Assembly (NCBI RefSeq): GCF_945859705.1
Contig: NC_079134.1
Span: 14,673,545-14,737,544, forward strand
DNA length: 64,000 nucleotides
DNA from: Episyrphus balteatus
Lineage: Eukaryota; Arthropoda; Insecta; Diptera; Syrphidae
Direction: 5' to 3'
Shown here: positions 1-10,009 of the stretch, piece after piece
Numbering within the stretch: the stretch's first letter is position 1
How the letters are laid out: each line of letters begins with the position of its first letter
Notes under the pieces: generated by a model
The model's input: the letters and a program-made list of their open reading frames with translations, nothing else
Databases searched by the model: none
What the model was told of the DNA's origin: nothing
Program-made: the position numbers and the translations under genes

Positions 1-175
1 TTCAATTTTTAAGTTCAAGTGACCTCCACTCTAAATTTAAAAAGCGTTTCGCTCAAAATAAGGCGTCTTAGTAAGGGTACGACAGATCTAACTGATGAGC
101 CCACTGTCGTTCCTGAGCGAAACGCCTTAGGTATAAATTTGGAGTTGAGGTCACTTAAACTTTAAAAGGATTGAA
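1..175. mobile_element. Small foldback (MITE-like) element with embedded hammerhead motif
   Basis: The first 55 bases are an imperfect reverse complement of bases 114-175. Both arms can be read as TTCAAT, then AAGT[T]CAAGTGACCTC, then AAATTTA and finally GCGTTTCGCTCA, so the unit folds into a long hairpin ending at the ATTGAA at 170-175. The left end coincides with the window edge, so the true boundary and any target-site duplication cannot be seen. The 60-base centre is not plain loop sequence but holds a type III hammerhead ribozyme motif, listed separately. It resembles a short non-autonomous foldback or a retrozyme-like unit. The class is an inference, since no transposase or reverse-transcriptase trace is present. 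Confidence 0.72.
59..129 (+). ncRNA. Candidate type III hammerhead ribozyme
   Basis: All conserved core positions are present in order: cleavage triplet GUC (65-67), CUGAUGA (92-98) and GAAA (119-122). Stem III is 8 perfect pairs (59-66 with 122-129) and is the open end, which makes it type III. Stem I is UUAG (68-71) with CUAA (88-91). Stem II is GCCCA (99-103) with UGAGC (114-118), carrying one C-A mismatch. Loop I (76-85) and loop II (104-113) are complementary at 9 of 10 positions, so the loops could kiss; natural hammerheads depend on loop I-loop II contacts. The predicted cut is after C67. The same bases can also form a simple hairpin with the upstream strand 44-55, so an inactive alternative fold exists. 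Activity is inferred, not shown. Confidence 0.62.
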
Positions 176-3100
176 GCAATTGCAAATAGATTTCGTTGTT
201 TTGAAGTTTTTCTCTATTATTTTAATTTTCAGCAATTTTTTTTTTTGTGAAGAAATTTTTTGATTTGCGAATTTGGCAGTTCCGGGTGTCAAGATGTCAA
301 TTTTGAACAATAATATAAATAAAATGACAAGCATTAAGCGAATGCCCTATGCCGAATTGCCGACGCTTGCAACAACATTTTATTTTGTTATAACTTTATA
401 AGCTTTGTATGTTGTATCTCTTTGGACTATTTTAAAATGTGGAACATAATGGGGTGGTTATTAAAAAAAAAGTGTTGACACTTAATTAATACATTTTCCA
501 AACACAGATTAATACCTATCAGGAAAACTAACTATAAACTAAAATTAGTTTTCCAACTATTTCAACTCAATTCTTCCATGAAAACAAAGCAATTAAGTTA
601 CCAACTTATCTTTCCGATCTAATAATACCTTATTAAGAATTGACAGGTATTGGTGTTGTGTTACAAATGCTTAATGAGGCATTGTTCCTTGTATTCAATT
701 AGAAGTTAAGAGTTAGTAAAGAGTTATCTACCAATAATTTGCATGCAATTTTATTTCTCATGAAAAAAAAAACTAAAATGTGTCATTAATGCACCTACGT
801 TATTTGCTTGCAATATAACCTTTAAAAGTAGGTAGCTCCCACTTAGCTAAATTTTTTTATTTACTCTATTCTATTAATCGTTTACTTTGTTCACACAATA
901 GACCTATGAATTGAATCAAAAATAAGCCATTTTAATTACTCCATTTTTAAACAGGCAAACTGGCTATATCCATCAGCTATATGCAGGCATTAACTAGTTA
1001 TCTAGCTAAAAATGTATCTAAACTTCTCCAATTAGACTCCATTTGCATTGTAACCTGCGTGATATTTAATGATTTATTTTCATGATATTATCATATTTCC
1101 ATCATTTGTTTTGGCTATTAAACGATTCGGCCAAGCGTAGAGTGTGAAATAAAAAAAGTAAAAAAAAAAATAATAATAATTTAACTAAATTAAAATAACA
1201 ACAGGCGAATTTATTTTAATAATATAATAACATAGGCAAATCTAAAAAAAAAAAAAAACAAGAACAAATTGATTGCAACCAACTAGGTTTTATATCTAGC
1301 CAAGTCATAATTATAACGATTCTCATATTAACAAAAAAAATCTTGATAAAAAAATTCCAACTCATTTCCTAAATTAATAAGTTTTGTGCAAAAAATGGCA
1401 ACAAAACCGTAACTCATGTCAAACCGCCATTAGAACACCTTGAATGCTCGAATCACATACAAAATCACATTCCCATCTGTCAACAACAAAAACACACATA
1501 GACTAAACTCACACCTCTACTACTTTTTTTTTTTTTTTAATTTACTAGAAAAAATAAAGAACCAACTAGCGTCAAATCTAATTGCACGCATAGGTGCACA
1601 CAGGTTGCGTGTTGACATATCATCTTCAAACTTCAATGCGAATTTGTTGAAAAATTGCAAAAGAAAAAAATATAACAATTTTTGTTTACACAGCGAGTCA
1701 TTAAACAAAAAATGAACACCGCAAGAGACAACAAAATGTCAAATTGATTACTGTCATACGACCATTGAGATTGAAATCTTTTCGCCCATTAAACCCTCTG
1801 CTTCTGAGTTGAATAAAGCCCTGAAAATGACGTTTTGTTAAACAAATCACTTGACAAAGAACAATATTCTCATTTTTTTTTAGTACATTCCTCCTCCCAC
1901 TTCTGACACATTCACATTCATTTTGTAGGTTTGTTTGTTTGTTTTTTTTTAAACAATTTCATTTCCAATTATTCAACTGTCACTCAGAAACCACTCCTAT
2001 TTTTTACACACACACAATGATCATCTGTCTCTTTCTAAATTCACAAATGAATAAATGTGAAACACAAATAATAGTAATTAAGCAGAAAAAAATTAAAATC
2101 AAACAGTCCAATTCGACACAACAAATTAAAAGTGCAAACAGAATTTAGGATTGTTTGATTGCAAATTTTTTAAAGTCCGTCGGTAAAATCGAAAGAAAAA
2201 AGTTTTGACAGGTAGATTGGAAAAAATGTAACCGTTTTTTTGGTTTATCTTGTAGAGTGGCAATAAATTGACTGACAAAAAGAATGATAAACTTAACGAA
2301 TGTAAGGTACAAGGAACGCTATACAAAGGGAATATTGTTGATGGGAATGAGAAGAGTATATTGAAAGTGGGAACAGTTTTGTGTCTTTTTCTGTGTGTAA
2401 AAAAAGTGGAGAAGAAGATAAAAGAGAAAATATAATATGACTCCGCCTTTGGGAAAATGGCAACCAAAATAATATTATGTTTCAATTCCATAATGTTCCT
2501 ATGCTTATTTTAGTGTATATTTATTTATTTAGGTAAAGTAGGTACATATTCTCTTTAGGAAATTGTGTTGCTTTTCTCTTAAGAGAGAAGGCAAATTGTG
2601 ATGTGAATGTCCTTGAAGAATAAGATGGATAGGGTGGGTTAGGTTAGGTAAGGTTAGACGAGTGGCCTACCTGATTAATTTTTAATTTATTATTAATTTA
2701 ATTTTTCATTGGAAAAAAAAAAAAATTATTGAATAAACAAACGCAGAGAAATGACCTCCAAGAGATATAAGGAAGACAGGTTTTTATTCAAATATACCTA
2801 TAGGAGTTAAGGAATTGCAAAGTAAGTAGGTAGGTTTACTTCAAGTGACGTTTTTTTGTTTGCTAAAACAATGCTGAATTTTTCAAATTATTGTCTGAAT
2901 TTTTATCTGTAAATTATGTAAAAATAGCATCGACTTCCCATTATACTATTTCTATGTATTATTTCTTTAATAGTAGGTACATATGAAGTTTTTCAAAACA
3001 TGAGAAACAAAAAGAACATTTTCTGATTGCTTTTGTTTTCATCCTCTTCGAAGTAGGATTTAACTTCTTCGAAGTCTGTACCTAGAATTTGACGTTTAGG

Positions 3101-3561
3101 CAAAAAGCCCATTAACGATTCATTGAAATTGTAAATAATTTGCTGTCAAAAATTGTATTGATAAATTTTGGTTCGAAGTATTCAATCCTTGTGAAACACA
3201 TAATAGTAATATGTACCTATAACTTTTTGTTTTTTGTTTTAATAAAATAAAACTACCATTACAAAATTACAAAATTGATACAAAATGTATGAGAATGAAG
3301 TTGGGGGCCCTTTTTCTCCTTATATTTCTGGGATTTATATTTTTGATTACCGAGTTTTATTCAAAATTTGAATTTAAAACAAATATATAGCGGGAAAACT
3401 CTAATTGTAAGCAGATGTCACAAACTAGGTTGAAAATTTTACTAAAAAGCCGTTAAACTTTCTCTGTATCTAGGTATGTTGTGAAGTTTTTTAACTTGAA
3501 GCTCCAAATATCCAATTAGTCTTAAAATTATACCTACATAAATTATAAAAAATAAAATATC
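176..3561. other. AT-rich DNA without a recognised gene
   Basis: I see only short open frames created by A and T runs, all without protein-like composition. A short run of TTAGG-like units sits at 2636-2657, with three imperfect copies. That is too short to be telomeric and is a common insect short repeat. No splice-site, promoter or RNA-gene pattern stands out. Confidence 0.6.
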
Positions 3562-3577
3562 TTTATTTATTACCTTA

Positions 3578-4497
3578 GGGGAAAGTGGCCTAAAATGGCA
3601 CCCCAAGGTAAAATCGTAGAATCGAAAATAATTAGAAAGTTTTATGAACGCGATTCTTTAGTTTATCTGGCAAAACCAACATATGTATACGAAATTTCAG
3701 GAACTTCAAGTCATTATTTGAAATTTGACAGGTCAAACTGTCTCTATACACATCAAAAATTTTTTTTGCAAAAAAAAAGTATAAAAAACATTGTATTTTG
3801 GAAAAAGAAGTTAATGTGTGTACGCATGAAGTATTTCTTATTAATTTACTGAAATAAGTATTTTTTTAAAACGATTTTAAATTTGTTGGTGTAAAAATTA
3901 AATTGAAAAAACTCAAAATGGGCAAAATGGCCTACTTAGTGCTCGGGTAAAATGGCATACCTATTTCACAAATCATTTTAATTTTTTTTTCACATTTTCA
4001 TTTTTTTTTAAGTGAAAATAGTTGCTATTTATGAACGATGTACAGGGAGGAAGTCCTGGACTGAGGAAAGCCCTTGATTCCGTCAAAAACCTGGAAAAAA
4101 GCATCCAAAACACTCAAAGTGGCAAAAACTACAAAAACGAGACGAGCAACCAACATGAACTTGGTTTTGAATGACTCGATGAAAGATCTGGGGGGATTAA
4201 GCACCACTTGTTCCAAGAAAATGGAAAAGAAGCATTTGACTCAATTTTGCATTTAAAATCACGTATGTTTGGACAGTGTGCCATTTAACCCGGGTAAATT
4301 TGATCAGTGAAATTTGTAGACATCTTGAAAATTAAAAAAATTAAATACTTTTTGGAACTTTTTCAACTCGCAAATGAAAAAAATGTGAGAGTAATATATT
4401 AAACTTTGAAAAGTATATAGCATTTAAGTTTGAATGCTACTGTTTTTCGAGATATAGGACATTTTCCTTAGGGGGGCCATTTTAGGCCACCTTCCCC
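3578..4497. mobile_element. Degenerate pogo-like (Tc1/mariner superfamily) element, 920 bp
   Basis: The ends are inverted repeats: GGGGAAAGTGGCCTAAAATG on the left and, as reverse complement, GGGGAAGGTGGCCTAAAATG on the right. They are flanked by TA on both sides (3576-3577 and 4498-4499). The flanking foldback arm proves the insertion and supports a TA duplication, the mark of the Tc1/mariner group. The terminal motif AAAATGGC recurs inside (3924-3931, 3948-3955 and, inverted, near 4279), like the subterminal binding sites of a transposase. A frameshifted remnant at 4048-4256 looks like the N-terminal helix-turn-helix of a pogo-type transposase. The element cannot be autonomous. Confidence 0.72.
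4048..4256 (+). pseudogene. Remnant of pogo-type transposase N-terminal psq/HTH region
   Basis: Three short frames in succession resemble the start of pogo-family transposases. RKSWTEE (4048-4068) is followed, after a +1 shift, by ALDSVKNLEKSIQ (from 4070). After another shift comes KDLGGLSTTCSKKMEKK and HLTQFC (up to 4253). Pogo-type proteins usually read as a W-T/S-E-E-A-L helix, a G-E-x-S-I helix, then G-R-P-x-x-L-S and an acidic E-x-E-K segment, so the order and spacing fit. The DNA-cleaving DDE domain is absent and at least two frameshifts are present. This is weak homology judged by eye, and a profile search against HTH_psq and DDE_1 would settle it. Confidence 0.45.
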
Positions 4498-4859
4498 TAT
4501 TATTTTTGCTTCTTTTAAGTTGAGTTTTTAACTAAAATGCATCTTTATATATTTGAATATTTATTTATTTTGTGTCCTATATATTTCGAGGTCTTAATTG
4601 CCTCATCATCAGGTTCTTAAAAAACATAATTACAATGCGTTTTAATAAATTATATAATCAAATGATTTATTAGGCTTTTTAGACCCTGATGATGAGACAG
4701 TTAAGAACTCGAAATATATAGGAGAAAAAATAAATAAATATTCAAAAATATAAAGATGCATTTTTGTTAAAAACTCAACTTAAAATAAGCAAAACAAATA
4801 AGGTAATAAATAAACAATTAAAAAGTTCAACAGAGAAATAAATAAAATATTTATTTACA

Positions 4860-5115
4860 AGGGTACCGACGTCGAATAACATCACCGTTTAATTTTGCAA
4901 AAGTTCTTATGCAATCTCAATAAACACTTTTCTCAAAAATTATATACTTCTCAAAGCTATTGGAAATAGAAATATTTGATATCTCAAAATCTTAGTGGTC
5001 ATCATATGTAACTAATGGTTTCTTTCAGCAAATGCCAGTTTGGACTTCGAATTCGGATTAAAAAAGCAACATATTACGAAAAAATATATATTTCGAATTA
5101 AACATCTAAAATAAT
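4860..5115 (-). mobile_element. Truncated internal fragment of the CACTGGTC-ended family
   Basis: Read on the minus strand, this segment aligns by eye with the interior of the complete copy at 44038-44666. Shared pieces include TTGAGATTGCATAAG, ACGGTGATGT followed by ATTCGA, and CGTAATATGTTGCT. Neither CACTGGTC terminus is present, so this is a relic, butted against the end of the foldback MITE. Confidence 0.6.
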
Positions 5116-5353
5116 TTAATGGAAAATTAGTTTCTAGACTTTCACTTTGCGCATTTTTCACTCATTTAGATTTTCTGATCGAATTCAATTCACATTATTT
5201 CGGTTTGTAAATTTGGTGCCTTTTTCAATGAATCTATAATTTTTTTGACAAAATATTATCATAACTTATTTGTGTCTCCTTATATTTTCTTTTGAATTCT
5301 TCTTTTTTTCCATTAAAATTGCCGATAAAATGGCATCCAGCAGTAATAATAAC

Positions 5354-5687
5354 TTCTATCTAAAAAATGTCGGAAGCCACCTCGCAAATGCAGACAAGTA
5401 CTCGGCAACCCTACTAAAATGCTAAAAAAAACGCAAAGATCACTTGTTTCTTGGCATTTAGATAAGGTAGCCGAGTACTTGTCTGCATTTGTGAGGTGGC
5501 ACCCGACATTTTTTAGATAGAAGAGAGTCTAAGCTAAACAGGATGTATTTTATAGCCTTTAACTCCATCAAATATTATACACTTTGGCCAAAAAACAATT
5601 GATTTTTGTGTTTTTTAGCATTTGGATAGGGTTGCCGAGTACTTGCCTGCATTTGCGAGGTGACACCCGACATTTTTTAGATAGAAG
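5354..5687. repeat. Inverted pair plus extra direct copy of a ~70-bp repeat
   Basis: A ~70-bp block occurs three times. The copy at 5354-5430 is inverted relative to the copies at 5453-5522 and 5615-5687. Shared pieces are TAGCCGAGTACTTG or TTGCCGAGTACTTG, CTGCATTTG and CCCGACATTTTTTAGATAGAA. The first two form a hairpin with a ~22-base spacer. The family is probably a foldback MITE whose unit was partly duplicated. No coding content. Confidence 0.75.
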
Positions 5688-5940
5688 GGAGTATTTTCTA
5701 AAATATGGATTATAGTTTAGCTTTCTAGTGCATAAAAAGTTATACTGTTTTGTTCAAAGAAGATTTTTGTCAGTGTTGTATTCATTTGAATGGGGCTGCC
5801 ACATTTGTAGGGTTACGTTCTTTTTATTATTTTATTATTTTTTTTTAATATTTTGACTTTCGTTTTTCATTTAAAAAAATTTTTATCTGGCCAAATAACA
5901 AAGATATGAATGTATTAGTTATGTGACAATTTTTCCTTTC

Positions 5941-5991
5941 AAATAGGGTTGCCACATGGATGTTCCCATTTTAGAAGTGGCAACCCTATTT
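5941..5991. repeat. Short inverted repeat
   Basis: AAATAGGGTTGCCAC at the left and GTGGCAACCCTATTT at the right are perfect inverted arms around a ~21-base loop. A partial third copy of the same words (GCCACATTTGTAGGGTT) sits about 140 bases upstream. Likely a transposon terminus or mini-foldback. Confidence 0.6.
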
Positions 5992-8707
5992 TTTTATTTT
6001 CAGTATCAACTTATCTTTCATTTGACACCAATTTTAACCTCTAACCTTATGAGCTAAGTAACTCGACGGTCGCCGCTTGGACTATTAGAGAGAAAAATTT
6101 TTCGTAGGTACCCCTCTAAAAAATGTTTGAAAAATTTTCCAGCCCCCTCCAATTTTTTTTCTGGATACGCCACAGTCCCACAGTGCAGAATATAAAAACC
6201 CCAATGATTTCTAACTCTTCTGTTTCTGGTAATTCATGTTCTTATAGGCACACTGAGTGAATCTTAGATCTGTTTGCTTCACAATATTCTTGAGTTTATA
6301 AAGACTTGTCTAAAATAGATAACAAAAAAGAAAATATAACCTATTATTAAATCAAAAATTAATATTTTTGAATTTTTTTTTTTTTTGTTCAAAGCGGTTA
6401 AATGGTTAACAAGAAGTCATAAATACAGAAAACGGTTGTTATTAGCCACGTTAGATCCGTTTTTAAGATTAAAAACCTATTCTATTTTGGTCATACCTAT
6501 GGCAAGTAGATACCTACTGTTTTTTTTTCTGACCCTTAAAGTAATATTTCAATTTAGAAAACAAAACATTGAAAAATGTTAGAGCCAAGTTTGAAGCAAA
6601 TCGCTTTTGTGGTTTAGGCTGTAGCATATGTAGCTCGATATAGAGACAGACAGAAAATATCGTAAAGATAATACAAGTTTCAAGCAAAACATTAAAAAAG
6701 CTGCTTAGTCAAGTTTTGGAAGTTAATGGTTTCAACATTCCGTTTTTGGAAATCAATTTGTATAATTTTGGTTTTGAATTGAGAGGCTAATAAACGAGTA
6801 AAAACGTCAGCAATTCTTCTTTCAATGAATTCAAAAACGCACAACGTAGCTTTTAAAATCATACTTTACCATATAAAAGTTGGTAACATGCTTGCATTCT
6901 TTTTTTTCTTTCGATTTTCCGTGTCTCTAAAGATTTCGATAAGAAAAAGAATTTTATTTCTTCTAGCGCTAGGAATTTTTCTCAAATTGAGTTGTCTTTC
7001 ATCACGGTTCGTCGATTGTGATGTGCTTCGAGCCCTTTTTCCCTTTTTAAAGAAAACCTAACTTTAATTGAAGGTTTGAAGCTGATTCTTTTTGCTGAAA
7101 GTAAACACATTTAGCGCAAAAAATTGCATCTCTCTTTTCATCATGCATCACAGAACTAAAAACAACGCACTTTAAACGTTGACATTGGTAATGACACATA
7201 ATTATATTGTTTGTTGTAGCAATTATAGAGGTACTCATACTTATATTAACTTATATAATGCATGTGCAATTGTAGTAGGTATCTACAACATATCAACATA
7301 TCAAATATGTTCTGCAATGCGCAACTTTGACAAATTGCTTCTTCTATCAAAGATACGCATACGCACTGAATAATTGATATTTGAACGAATATAAGTTACG
7401 AGTTTATAGCTAGACTGTAGGTAGTGAAAATATGAAAATGCGGAAACAATTATATTTTGCACAACAGAAGCAAGTATTTGTCACACGTCACACCTCAAAC
7501 GACAAGAAAAGATGTGTCATTGAATTTCATTGATCATTGAAATGCAACCAACTATGAGCACATAAATTAGGTACGGAGAATATGACACCTATTATATCTT
7601 TTTTCCTTGGCTCTTTTTAGGTTTGACAAGACAACTAGATAAAATTAACAAAGGATAATTAATTTAATTACATTCACCATGAAAATAAGAAAATACAAAA
7701 ATTAAGACACTGTTTTTCATCCCGAAATGGCCAAAAGTCACGTTATCTATTGTCACCATAAAGATGTTTTCAAGCCTAAGTTTGCGAAACGATTCTCATT
7801 AGGTTTTGTTTTTTCTAACTTTTTTTACATATTTAGTTTTATAGATTTAAGATAAGAGACAGTTTTTTTCACTGAACAATATTACAAAGTATTGAACAAA
7901 AAAAAAATTGCAACAATACATGTAATTTTATTTAGTTTCAAGGAAATACCTACTTTTGAATGAGTTCATGCAAACAATGTTGCAACATCAAGAAGACAGA
8001 TGCATAAGTTTGAATCTTGAATTTTTCCTGTCCTTCGCTTCAGCAATATGAATATGACCTATGCTGAGATAGACGAACGTTATGAGTTTTGACTGAAGTA
8101 AATTCAGTTTTTGAAAATGTCCGTTTTTGAAGTGCCGTAATCTCAGTTTGAAATTTCGACATAGTTGGCTTTAAAAAATTCTTACTTTGTTTGTAGGCAT
8201 GGTAGAAATGTGATTAATACGTCATATAAAAGGTGAAATAAGCTTTCAGATGATACAACATTTATCATTTGTTGTAATATAAGAAAATATATATTTAATG
8301 GTGTTAGAAGAGAAAAAAGATTGATTTTTTTTTCGCTTTTTTGATGAAAAGTGATTGGGTTCAAAAAAATCTAGTTTTTTTTTTTGTAGATGTTGTATAG
8401 ACATGGTCGATATAAATATTTTGAGCTGAAACAATAAGCTTTTAGATGATATATAGGTTGTCATATAAAAAAAATGGATTTAAAGTTGATATAATAAAAA
8501 AAGATAGATTTTATTTTTTTTTGTTTTTGTAATAAAAATGATTTTTTAAGGTGTCATTTTTAACACGTGTGAATTGCACACATGATTTTTTTTATATTAT
8601 TTAGCCCTAAACTACTTTGGTAGATATACTAACATTAAATTTACGAGGAAGATGATAGAAAAAAACACACAAATATTTTGACTTCTTCTCAGAAAAAGCG
8701 TACAGCT
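5992..8707. other. AT-rich DNA without a recognised gene
   Basis: Only low-complexity short frames are seen. Around 6120-6175 a C-run followed by CTGGATACGCCAC looks like an orphan transposon end. At 8195-8480 a loosely repeated text (CATATAAAAGG, AAGCTTT, AGATGATA, ATGGT) occurs in two or three diverged copies of about 200 bases. Nothing supports a gene. Confidence 0.5.
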
Positions 8708-9180
8708 ACACTCAGAAAAAAGATCACCTTACAATAAGCCCACCTTAAATTCCATTCTCTTAAAACAATACAATTTCTGCTTAAATTAAGTGGAATTCGC
8801 TTAAATTCTGTTAATTTTAAGGTGAACTTCATTTAACTTTAATACGATTTTTTTATCTTAAAAAATCGAAAAAAATAAAAAAATTTAAAATTATCCGCAG
8901 ACTTCAGATTTAGTTGCAGTTTATCATACCTACTCATTTAAAACAGTGAGATAGGTTGGTAAAGCACTCGCCTAGTGACCCAACAGTGTTGTATGTACGA
9001 TTCCCAGTGGCTACCAGTTGGTTTTGAATTAAAATGTTTTCGCATAAAAATAATATGATTTTCAGCTTAAATTAAGTAGATTTCTTTTAAATTTGCACAT
9101 ACAAGAAATTATTTTAAGATGAAAATCATCATGACAAAAAAATAAAACATGCAGAAATCAGCTTAATTTAATACAGAATG
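8708..9180 (+). mobile_element. SINE-like composite with CTTAAATTAAG repeats
   Basis: The segment opens with ACACTCAGAAAAAA and contains several copies of a CTTAAATTAAG or CTTAATTTAA motif (near 8777, 8797, 9064, 9160) around a tRNA-like core at 8944-9015. The repeated motifs on both sides of the tRNA-like block suggest either a SINE inserted in a TIR element or a composite element. No target-site duplication was found. Confidence 0.4.
8944..9015 (+). pseudogene. tRNA-derived SINE head
   Basis: The run contains a box A-like GGTTGGTAAAGCACTCGCC and, about 30 bases on, a box B-like GTACGATTCCC, in the order and spacing of an internal RNA polymerase III promoter. The wording CACTCGCCTAGTGA is typical of tRNA-derived insect SINE heads. 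The D-arm side is shortened and the acceptor stem does not pair, so it is not a functional tRNA. The consensus boxes are known; the SINE assignment is inferred. Confidence 0.5.
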
Positions 9181-9411
9181 CGCATGATTTTCACTATTTT
9201 TATACTAAACCATTCACTAAATCTGTGTTTTTCAATCTCAAAACTGATTAAAAACGACGAATTTGATGATCAAACTTTGTCAACTTATTACATTTATTTG
9301 AATTTACTTTTATGGAAAATCTTGTTTCTGGATTTTTTTTTTAATATTTTGGACGTGTTTTTAATAAAACTATCTAAATGATGAGAAGCAACGCGATCAC
9401 GAATCTGCCAG

Positions 9412-10001
9412 ATGTTGGGGTCAAAATTCTGCCGGGGTCATAATTCTTTTGTCAAAATTCTGCTTTTTAAAATTCTGTTTTTCAAAATTCTGCTTTTTAA
9501 AATTCTGTTTTTCAAAATTCAGTTTTTCAAAATTTTGTTTCACAAAGTTTCAAAAAATTAAGAAAGGGATTGGAAAATGTTAAAAAGCGTGCCCTTTTGT
9601 CATTTTCATCTTTTTTTGATAAACCAATAAATAATTTAAAATATTGACAAAAGGTCTTTAATGATAATATCTTCGAAAAACAATAGCTAGATGAAATTTT
9701 TTTTTTAATCAAATAAAAATTAATATTCAAGGAATTGAGTAAGTAAAGGAATATTCTTTATCACACAACATTTCTTTTTTAATAAAGATGTGAGTTATAG
9801 AAAAATCAGTATTTTAGGCAGTTTGATGGATCTATTTTTGTTTAGTAAACGCTTAAAAAAAGAAGAATAAGCAGAATTTTTTTGTTAAAAAAAAGCTGTC
9901 AGAATTTTGAAAAGTAGAATTTTAAAAAGCAGACAGAAAAGAAAAAAAAAGCAGAATTTTGAAAACCAGATTTTTGAAGTCAGAATTTTGACCCGCTCAA
10001 G
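9412..10001. mobile_element. AATTCTG-repeat element, copy A, with 8-bp flanking duplication
   Basis: The left part is a run of CAAAATTCTG units alternating CTTTTT and GTTTTT spacers; the right part carries the same motif inverted (GCAGAATTTTG). The outermost words are GGGGTCAAAATTCTG on the left and CAGAATTTTGACCC on the right. TCTGCCAG occurs exactly at both flanks (9404-9411 and 10002-10009), which fits the 8-bp target duplication of hAT elements. The interior is homologous to the copy at 59953-60750, for example TTGGAAAATGTTAAAAAGCG. There is no transposase, so it is non-autonomous. The subterminal repeats could be transposase-binding sites, as in other hAT elements. Confidence 0.72.
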
Positions 10002-10009
10002 TCTGCCAG

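Larger units (their letters stand above)
3562..4814. mobile_element. Foldback MITE interrupted by a TA element
   Basis: The stretch 4498-4615 and the stretch 4683-4814 are inverted arms of more than 100 bp (shared pieces include TTAAGTTGAGTTTTTAAC, ATGCATCTTTATAT and CCTCATCATCAGG). The outermost 16 bases of the right arm (TAAGGTAATAAATAAA, 4799-4814) have their partner not next to the left arm but at 3562-3577, on the far side of a 920-bp insertion. Removing the insertion with one TA restores an arm of the same length as its partner. The inner arms contain CTGATGATGAG and CTCGAAATAT, which vaguely recall a hammerhead core but are not a convincing ribozyme. Confidence 0.75.

Noticed and set aside
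2636..2657. TTAGG-like run as a telomeric repeat
   Set aside because: Only three imperfect units deep inside ordinary sequence; short TTAGG runs are common in insect DNA.
4590..4725. CTGATGATGAG with CTCGAAATAT in the foldback arms as a hammerhead
   Set aside because: An extra base follows the core, stem II would be three pairs with a bulge, and the partner strand is over 100 bases away. The similarity is superficial.
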